From: Tribonema minus
Lineage: Eukaryota > Sar > Xanthophyceae > Tribonematales > Tribonemataceae
Direction: 5' to 3'
DNA: 64,000 nt
Assembly (NCBI GenBank): GCA_017506865.1
Contig: JAFCMP010000412.1
Coordinates: 682,001-746,000 of the forward strand
Below are positions 58,381-64,000 of the stretch, one piece after another; position 1 is the stretch's first letter; the number at the start of each line of letters is the position of its first letter. The translations under genes were made by a program, and so were the position numbers. The notes under the pieces are model-generated. The model was not told where the DNA came from, made no database searches, and worked only from the letters and a program-made list of their open reading frames with translations.

Positions 58381-60682
58381 CTAAGGCTGCCTGCCGCCGC
58401 CGCCGCCGCTGCTGCTGCTGCGCCTGGTGCGGCCGGCACCAATGACACCAGCGCCACCGCCGCCGCCGCTGTCGCCGCCACCACCGCCGCCGCCGCTGCT
58501 GCCGCCGCCGCCGCCGCCGCCGCTGCCGCCGCCGCTGCTGTTGGTGTCCTCCTGAGCCATACGCGCGCGCGACTGGCGCGTCGCCTCAAAGTCCGTGTCG
58601 CTCGTGGGCAGCTGGAAGCGGCACGTCGGGCACGTGCCATGTTGCTGCGGCGGGGGTGGGGGGGGCGGGCGCGACAGGGAGGGGACAAGGTGAATGGGGG
58701 GGGCGGAGGCGGGGCGGCATGGCACAGTGCGAGGTACATTGGCTGTAAACAAGGTGCTTGTGGTTTGTCATGCGGCTGCGCTGCTGCGTGTCGGTTTTGA
58801 GCACTGCTGCAGGAAGCGCATGGGCATTCATGCAGAGCTAGCTCCGTATGCGGATGCCTGGCTACTAGCATGTGCATGAAAGCAAACGCATTCAACACCT
58901 GAGAGGAGGGGGAGCAAGTCACCTGCAGCCACGGCGGTATGCAGTCGTTGGAGTGGAACGCGCAGCCACACATACATTACTTCTCAAAACATGAGCATAG
59001 AAGTATGCGCATTGCAAGGTGAGAGAGAGAACTGCACCTGCAGCCACGGCAGTATGCAGCCCTTGGAGTGGAACGCGTGGCCGCAATGCCACATCTTGCA
59101 CATACATGAGTATGAGGGAAAAGTACATCTCGAAAATACATACTTCGAATAAGTACATAGCAGTCCATAGAAGTATGCGCATTGCAGGGTGAAGGTCACC
59201 TGCAGCCACGGCAGTATGCAGTCCTTGGAGTGGAACGCGTGGCCGCAGGGCAGCGTGCGCGCCTCCTCGCCCGCCGCGTAGCGCTCCATGCACACGCCGC
59301 ACTCCGCGCCCAACAGCCGTGACCCCTCTACAACAGTCTCCACCGGCAGCTTGTCGATGACTGCCTGCGCAGCGGGCGGCGCGCCGTGCTGGTACACGCG
59401 CGCATGCACAATGACGAGAAACAGCGTGTCAGCAGGCGCGATGGCAGATGAATGCGCAGGTGACGCGACCGACTCTGCACGGGCAGGCTGTCAATGATCG
59501 CCTGCGTCGCGGGTGGCGCGCCTTGCTGGTACATGCGCGCGTGCAAGAGAGGTGAGAAGCAGCGCGTCAGCGGGTGCGATGGCAGATGAATGCACAGATG
59601 CACGCGCGCGGTGAGAATGACCAGGCCGGGGCGACCGACTCTGCACAGGCATGCTGTCTGTGACTGCCAGCGCAGCGAGCGGCGTGCGACGTGCTGGGCA
59701 CGACGAGACAAGGCGCCAATGGCTCGTCAGCGGGCTCAATGGCAGGCTGTTCCACCACGATCAGCGTGCACGCGATTGATGTTCGGGCAAGAGCGATAGA
59801 GTCTGGCGGCAGCTTGTTCGCGATTGCGCTCTGGGCGTGTGCGCGACGACATGAAATACGGGTAGCGTTCACGGCATGTCAGCTGACATGAACCAGCATG
59901 CGCACGCAGGGCGCACAGACGCGCGATGCGCGTTCAGACTCCCCAGGCGGCGCCGCGGCGACCGCCTGCGCCGGCGGCGCCGATGACTCAAGTCGTTGAC
60001 ATGCGTTGCACTGCCAGCGCATCACAAGCGGCGTTACTGCCTCAACCTGGAGATTCAACAGGCGACATTTTCTCACCCTGTTTGGGTCCTCGCGCATGAG
60101 CTGGTCTATCAGGCTGGACATGTCTCCGAATGCGTAGTCCCCCACGGTGGTGGTGCCTGCGCCAAAGGGCCCCCCGAACAGCGCTGCCGCCAGCTCGCTG
60201 AAGCTGCCGAGGCTGCCCTCGGCGTCATTGTGCGCGCCTGGTCCTGGACGCAGGCGCACAAAGGCGGCTCTGCTGCTGCCGCTGCCGCCGAAACGCCCCC
60301 CTTCGCCTTCGGCCCCGAACTGTGTGCCCCCTCCGAACACCAACTGGCCCAGCAGGGACTGGATGTCGCCGGGGATCGCCTGCTGCATGATTGGGCCTCC
60401 TGCGACAGCCTCCTGCTGAGACCGAGGGCCGCGCTGCTGCGAGCGAGCGGTCCTTCTCGCCGCAGCAGCATCGGGCTCTCTGCGGAGGGGTGCTGGTGCA
60501 GGTGCAAGCGGCGGTGGCGAGGCATCCACTTCCACCTTCTCGACGAAGGTCTCTCCACAATTCCTGCACTCCACTTCCCCTTCTGTTGTCAGCCTCACTC
60601 CTGTCGTGCTTATGCTGCAGGTGTGGCAGTAGTACAACGTAGGTCCCCCACCTAGCGAGGCAGCAGCCCTGCGGTCGCTCAT
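58381..60682 (-). CDS. RNF115/RNF126-type RING E3 ubiquitin ligase
   Basis: Model on the minus strand: 60077-60682, 59200-59388, 58381-58644 (352 aa), both introns phase 0. The N-terminal zinc ribbon YYCHTC…ECRNCGETFVEKVE (Cys 19, 22, 39, 42) is the ubiquitin-binding BZF of RNF115/126/BCA2-type ligases. A low-complexity middle and DMSSLIDQLMREDPNR|HGAPPA follow, as in the family. The RING runs across the second intron: C232, C235, C250, H252, H255, C259, then C270, C273 (LPWLQ|QHGTCPTCRFQLP). Oddity: three residues (SKD) separate H255 from C259, where the family has two. The C-terminus is Gly/Ser-rich and ends RRSSSS-G5-RQP. It transfers ubiquitin in the cytosol or at membranes; substrates unknown. 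Head to head with the glycosyltransferase at 60909. Intron 2 and the flank upstream of exon 2 contain partial copies of the RING exon. Confidence 0.85.
58919..59095 (-). repeat. Two extra copies of the RING exon 3' end plus donor in intron 2
   Basis: At 59037-59095 and 58919-58975 the sequence repeats the end of the true exon (59200-59260): minus-strand CGHAFHSKGCILPWLQ|GTGC and CGCAFHSNDCIPPWLQ|GTGA. Each copy keeps a GT donor; the first also keeps the flanking ATGCGCATTGCA. Confidence 0.8.
59463..59860 (-). repeat. Decayed copies of the RING exon 5' end in intron 1
   Basis: Minus-strand copies of the exon start (acceptor + HGAPPAAQAVIDKLPVE) occur at about 59463-59545 (YQQGAPPATQAIIDSLPV), 59630-59720 (…LAALAVTDSMPVQSR) and 59800-59850 (AQSAIANKLPPDS), progressively less similar with distance from the real exon (59388). 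Confidence 0.65.
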
Positions 60683-60908
60683 GCCTGCCTGCCAGTCTGC
60701 GCTACCCTGGCAACTTGCTTCGCCCCGCAACTCTGTCCCTCGGCAAGCGTTGGTATACCTATGCAGCTCTCCACTTTGGTGTGCCTCCAGGTGATTGTTC
60801 AACATCAGCTCGCACTTCAACAGTTGGCATGGCAGTTGAAGTTCACTTTCGGAGAAAGTCTCTACCCAGTGTGGCAGTGATGTTGAGGTAGCGCCACAGC
60901 TGCCCAGA
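60683..60908. promoter_or_regulatory. Bidirectional promoter of RING ligase and glycosyltransferase genes
   Basis: 226 bp between divergent ATGs. At 60814-60842 it holds ACTTCAAC, a 13-bp spacer and GTTGAAGT (perfect 8-bp arms). Confidence 0.55.
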
Positions 60909-63900
60909 ATGAACAGGATCCGACGGACCAGCAGAGCTCCGCCACGCCTATGGGATGGATCCAGCCTCTCGCCCAAGGGGAGAGGGGACGGCCTTGGGCG
61001 CTCTCGCAAGGTCTGCCTGCTCAGTACCGCTCTCACAGTAGTTGTACTGCTGTCTATTTATAGCATCAGGCTCGGCAGGTTCCACCCTCACCCAGATCTG
61101 GCTGCTGCAACGCCCGAGGACTTGGAGCTGGTCGCTGCACAGCAGCTCGAGCAGCAGCGGCAGAGGCAGGAGCAGGCAGCAGCGGAGCAGGCTGAGGGAG
61201 GCGCGCTGGCGGCGGCCGCAAAGTCAAGGCTTCATTATTTCAGGCCTGGGCAGGCTGCGCAGGCGGGCGGTGACGGTGAGAGTGCGGGCATGCAGCCGTT
61301 GTTGTTACTGTGCAACATTCTCATGGTAATCCCATTGTCAGGTTGGGTTGCAGCAGCTTGTTGCTCTGCTGCGGAATGCAAGAAAGCGTTCAGCCCCGCA
61401 GCGCAGTTGTCAGCAAGCACCGCCAGCGCCGCCAACGTGCGGTGCGTGTTGCGCTGTCACTTCACTGCGTCGTGAGTGCTACGCGTGCGCAATGCTCTCT
61501 GCAGCTCTGCAGCTATGGAGCACTGAGTGGCAGAGCACCATCACACCAGACTTCACAATCGTGCCGACAGTCTCATGATGCCCTTCAGATTGAGGCGCAT
61601 ACGTTCAGCCAAAGCGAGCAGGCCTCACGAGCGTTGCATCGATAATCAAGCTGGGGGTCAGCACATGGCACTTTTCAGTCGCCAGCATGACCTGGTAGGC
61701 AAAAGTGGCTGTGAAGTGGGGTTCTCAGGGATGTTGACGGCGAGATGTAGTGCTATCATCGGTAGCACACATTGGGAACTCCGATGTATTCTGACTGATG
61801 GTATCACAGGTGCGCAACACCCAGCTGGGTAGAGGCAAGGCAGGGGGACATGCATGCACCTCCTGCAAATCAATCTCGGACAGCTCCTGGATTCCTGGCC
61901 TTGCATTGCGGTGCATCACATGTGGTGGTGAGCGGTATGGTCAAGCCTTGCCGTTCGCCCCCTTTGACTTGGTGCATGCCGCTGACAACTTCAAGTTGAG
62001 GTGCAGCGCTGTGCTTCTGCCTCTGCATCATCCTGCTGCCCTGCTGCACTTCTGAACAGAGGTACGTCGGACTGCGTGCGCTGCTTCCGCACTTGCCACG
62101 TTCCGACACGTCACAGAGAAGTGCAAGTTAAAGTTTCAGTTCCACCCCGGGCATCCGCCTTAGCCACTGAAATCAGCCCCATCTTTGCCCATTCAAGTAG
62201 CATTTATGAGTAAGATGTTTACAAACTTATGCCAAGTCAAACTGACGGTGTCAACATCGCCGCCGCCTTGGTAACTGCAACAGGTGCTCGCACCTGCACT
62301 TGTGCCATGTCCCAGCAGCTTCAGAGACCACCCACTTCCGCACGCGCTGCACGCGGTCCGTGTCTGTCAGCAGCCGCAGACTGCTTTCGGTTGCTTGGCG
62401 CCTGCTTCAAGTTAACTGCAGCTCTTCTCAGCAGATCCCAAAACCACACACGCGCCGCTCACGCCTCGTCCTTGCTGCCGCGGTGACTCTCCGCGCAGCG
62501 TTCTTCGACGCCATGGGCATAGCGCCGGGGATACCGTCGGTGCCGCGGCACTACGACGACATCCACATCGTCTTCAGCACGGACTGCAGCGACTACCAGA
62601 ACTGGCAGTCGCTGCTCTTCTTCTACAGCGCGGCGCGCGCAGGGCAGAAGGGGCCCGTCACGCGCCTGGCGAGCGGCTGCTCGGAGGCGCAGGTGACGCT
62701 CCAAAGTGCTGGTGGTGATGCTCAGAAGATGAACTAGGATTAGGGTTAGGGTTAGAGGGGCAAAAGGGGCCCGTCACGCGCCTGGCGAGCAGCTGCTCGG
62801 AGGCGCAGGTGACGCTCCAAAGTGCTGGTGGTGATGCTCAGCTGTGTTAGGGTTAAAGTTCGGGGTTAGGGTTATAGGGTTAAAAGGTGCGCGTCGCGCG
62901 CCTGGCCAGCGGCTGCTTGGAAGCGCAGGTGACGCTCTGGTGGTGCTGCTGCGCTCAGAAGCTTGGGTGGTGGCGCTGCGTCGCGCGTCTGGGGAGTGAA
63001 CAGCCTCCGAGGCCGCAGGTGGTGGTCAGGTGGCACGCAGCAGCAGCGCTCAGAAGTGCGGGGGATGCTCAGACGGATGCTCAGACGTATACCTGGCGAG
63101 CGGATGCCTTACACGCGCAGGCGATGGTCAGGTGGCACTGGCGGCGCTCAGAAATGTAGGTGATGCTCAGAGACGCGTGCCTGGCGAGCAGGTGCGCCGA
63201 AGCGCAGGGATGCCCAGCAGTGAGCATGGCGAGCAGATGCCTCAGAGGCACTAGTGATGGTCAGGTGGCAGTGGCGGCGCTCAGAAGTGCACGCGATGCT
63301 TAGAAGCGGGCGTGGCGAGGGCATGCGCAGAAGCGCGGACAGCACGTGCAGGTACCAGTGCTCGTACTCAGGGGCAGCGGTATGTAGGTTGCCAGTTGCA
63401 CCAGCGTGCTCTTTACCTCGCCGACCAAAATGCGAGCCAGTCAGGCACGCCTCAAATGCCCATCGTTCACGCGAGAACTTTCCTGAGGCACCTGCGCGCG
63501 CCAGGTATGTTGTCGCGACTGCCGCCAGCCCCCCCCCCCCCAGCCAGGGTGGGTCGCTTGCTGGAAGGGGGGTACCAGAGCATGTCAGCGCTCTGCTGCA
63601 GATGCATTCAGCGTCGCTCTGCAGAAATGGGGGAAGTTCAACCCTGACTGCTATTCCCCCCCCGACACGCACAGTTCGCTCATTGCTCCGTGCCCCTTGC
63701 GCTGCCCCCCCCCCCTTGCACACATGCCACGCAGACGCCCACGCGCTCATGCCGCCACGCCACCGCATCCACTTCGTCCCCAGTTTCTCTTCCCAGCCCA
63801 CCGTTAACATCTCACAAACCTCGCTTCCAAAACCATGCCTCTCTCAAAACCCCTCTCTCGCCCTTCCCCCCCCCCCCCCTCAGATGGCCGAGCTGCGCGA

Positions 63901-64000
63901 CGTCCACGCGCTCATGCCGCCGCGCCACTGCGTCCACTTCACGCCCGACTTCTCTCCTCAGCTCACAAAGCACCGCCGCCCCCATGCCCCTTCGCTCACA
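60909..64000 (+). CDS. Type II membrane glycosyltransferase, HPAT/SGT1-like (3' end outside window)
   Basis: Exons: 60909-61275, 62499-62692, 63884 to beyond 64000; phases 1 and 0. The first 34 residues are basic, followed by one membrane segment (about 35-53, VCLLSTALTVVVLLSIYSI) and a Gln/Glu-rich stem (QQLEQQRQRQEQAAAEQAEG): a Golgi type II anchor. Exon 2 has the start of the catalytic domain: DIHIVFSTDCSDYQNWQSLL, FFYSAARAGQKGPVTRLASG-CSEAQ. This matches the T(H)-F-TDC-Y-DWQ…YS…SGQ-G-TRL-SC opening of hydroxyproline O-arabinosyltransferases and peptidyl-serine galactosyltransferases (GT95/GT96 type). Exon 3 begins MAELRDVHALMPPRHCVHFTPDFS. These enzymes modify hydroxyproline-rich wall proteins. 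The join of exon 1 to exon 2 rests on matching phase 1 and topology; an extra exon between them is possible. Confidence 0.65.
62693..63345 (+). repeat. Decaying array of exon 2 3'-end copies in the HPAT-like gene intron
   Basis: The exon end CGCGCCTGGCGAGCGGCTGC…GGCGCAG|GTGACG (true donor at 62693) is repeated almost perfectly at 62768-62818, less well at 62886-62937, and as fragments (CTGGCGAGC…GATG, GCGCTCAGAAG, GTGATGGTCAGGTGGCA) to about 63345. TTAGGG tracts separate the first copies. Confidence 0.8.
62738..62883. repeat. TTAGGG-like tracts between exon-end copies
   Basis: 62738-62757: GATTAGGGTTAGGGTTAG. 62846-62883: GTTAGGGTTAAAG, then GGGGTTAGGGTTATAGGGTT. The first starts 45 nt after the splice donor. 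Confidence 0.75.
63725..63795 (+). repeat. Copy of the HPAT-like exon 3 start within the preceding intron
   Basis: GCAGACGCCCACGCGCTCAT…CCACTTCGTCCCCAG repeats the exon start (about 63898-63960, GACGTCCACGCGCTCATGCC…). An acceptor-like CACGCAG precedes it, so both edges of this intron carry copies of the adjacent exon. Confidence 0.7.

Noticed and set aside
62693..63345. CRISPR-like or satellite array
   Set aside because: Units vary in length, decay with distance from the exon, and carry exon sequence with a splice donor; this is a eukaryotic intron.
1..64000. tRNA or rRNA genes
   Set aside because: I saw no cloverleaf with a proper T-loop GTTCRANNC plus acceptor stem by eye; a covariance-model scan was not possible here.

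Overview
The window reads as nuclear DNA of a photosynthetic stramenopile (ochrophyte) alga. Genes are split by GT-AG introns with GC-rich exons. Two predicted proteins start with a signal peptide whose cleavage point is followed by Phe-Val (…ANA|FV and …CHA|FV), the bipartite targeting signature of plastids of secondary red-algal origin. HSF-like transcription factors are expanded, as is usual in stramenopiles. Long mononucleotide runs and interstitial TTAGGG tracts are common. A xanthophyte/phaeophyte-type alga is my guess; the species is not determinable from the sequence. Start codons listed are ATG. All exon joins were worked out by hand from splice signals, reading phase and homology.

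Layout. 0.3-3.7 kb (+): tandem DEP-domain protein. 6.8-9.0 kb (-): plastid-targeted membrane protein fused to an ABM-type (dimeric alpha/beta barrel) domain; it is head to head with a plastid-targeted TrhO/UPF0176 tRNA-U34 hydroxylase whose C-terminus looks like an O-methyltransferase (9.3-13.7 kb, +). 15.0-16.9 kb (+): small membrane-anchored BAG-like protein. 18.5-21.8 kb (+): GDA1/CD39 nucleotidase. 22.9-26.5, 29.2-32.0 and 43.8-46.4 kb (all -): three HSF-type DNA-binding protein paralogues with identical intron positions, each with a different C-terminal lesion. 32.8-34.8 kb: head-to-head pair of intronless genes, an LP-type leucine-repeat protein (-) and a retropepsin-like protein with a DTT active-site motif (+). 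37.6-40.9 and 48.7-51.8 kb (-): two intact FkbM-type methyltransferase paralogues with all five exon lengths identical. 52.7-53.1 kb (+): small unknown gene. 55.2-57.1 kb (+): ankyrin-repeat protein. 58.4-60.7 kb (-): RNF115/126-type RING E3 ligase, head to head with a type II membrane glycosyltransferase of the HPAT/SGT1 type (60.9 kb to the window end, +).

Three themes cut across the genes. First, exon ends with their splice sites are copied as decaying tandem repeats into the neighbouring intron (ABM, RING and HPAT genes). Second, a palindrome built from ACTTCAA(C) and (G)TTGAAGT recurs just upstream of unrelated genes and in all three head-to-head intergenic regions. Third, TTAGGG-like tracts sit inside introns about 45-50 nt from splice donors. 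Large segmental duplications (about 22-26/28-32 kb and 36.4-41.2/46.9-52.1 kb) explain much of the middle of the window. The remaining non-coding stretches (3.7-6.6, 13.7-14.9, 16.9-18.4, 34.8-37.5, 41.9-43.8, 57.1-58.4 kb) hold no gene I can defend.
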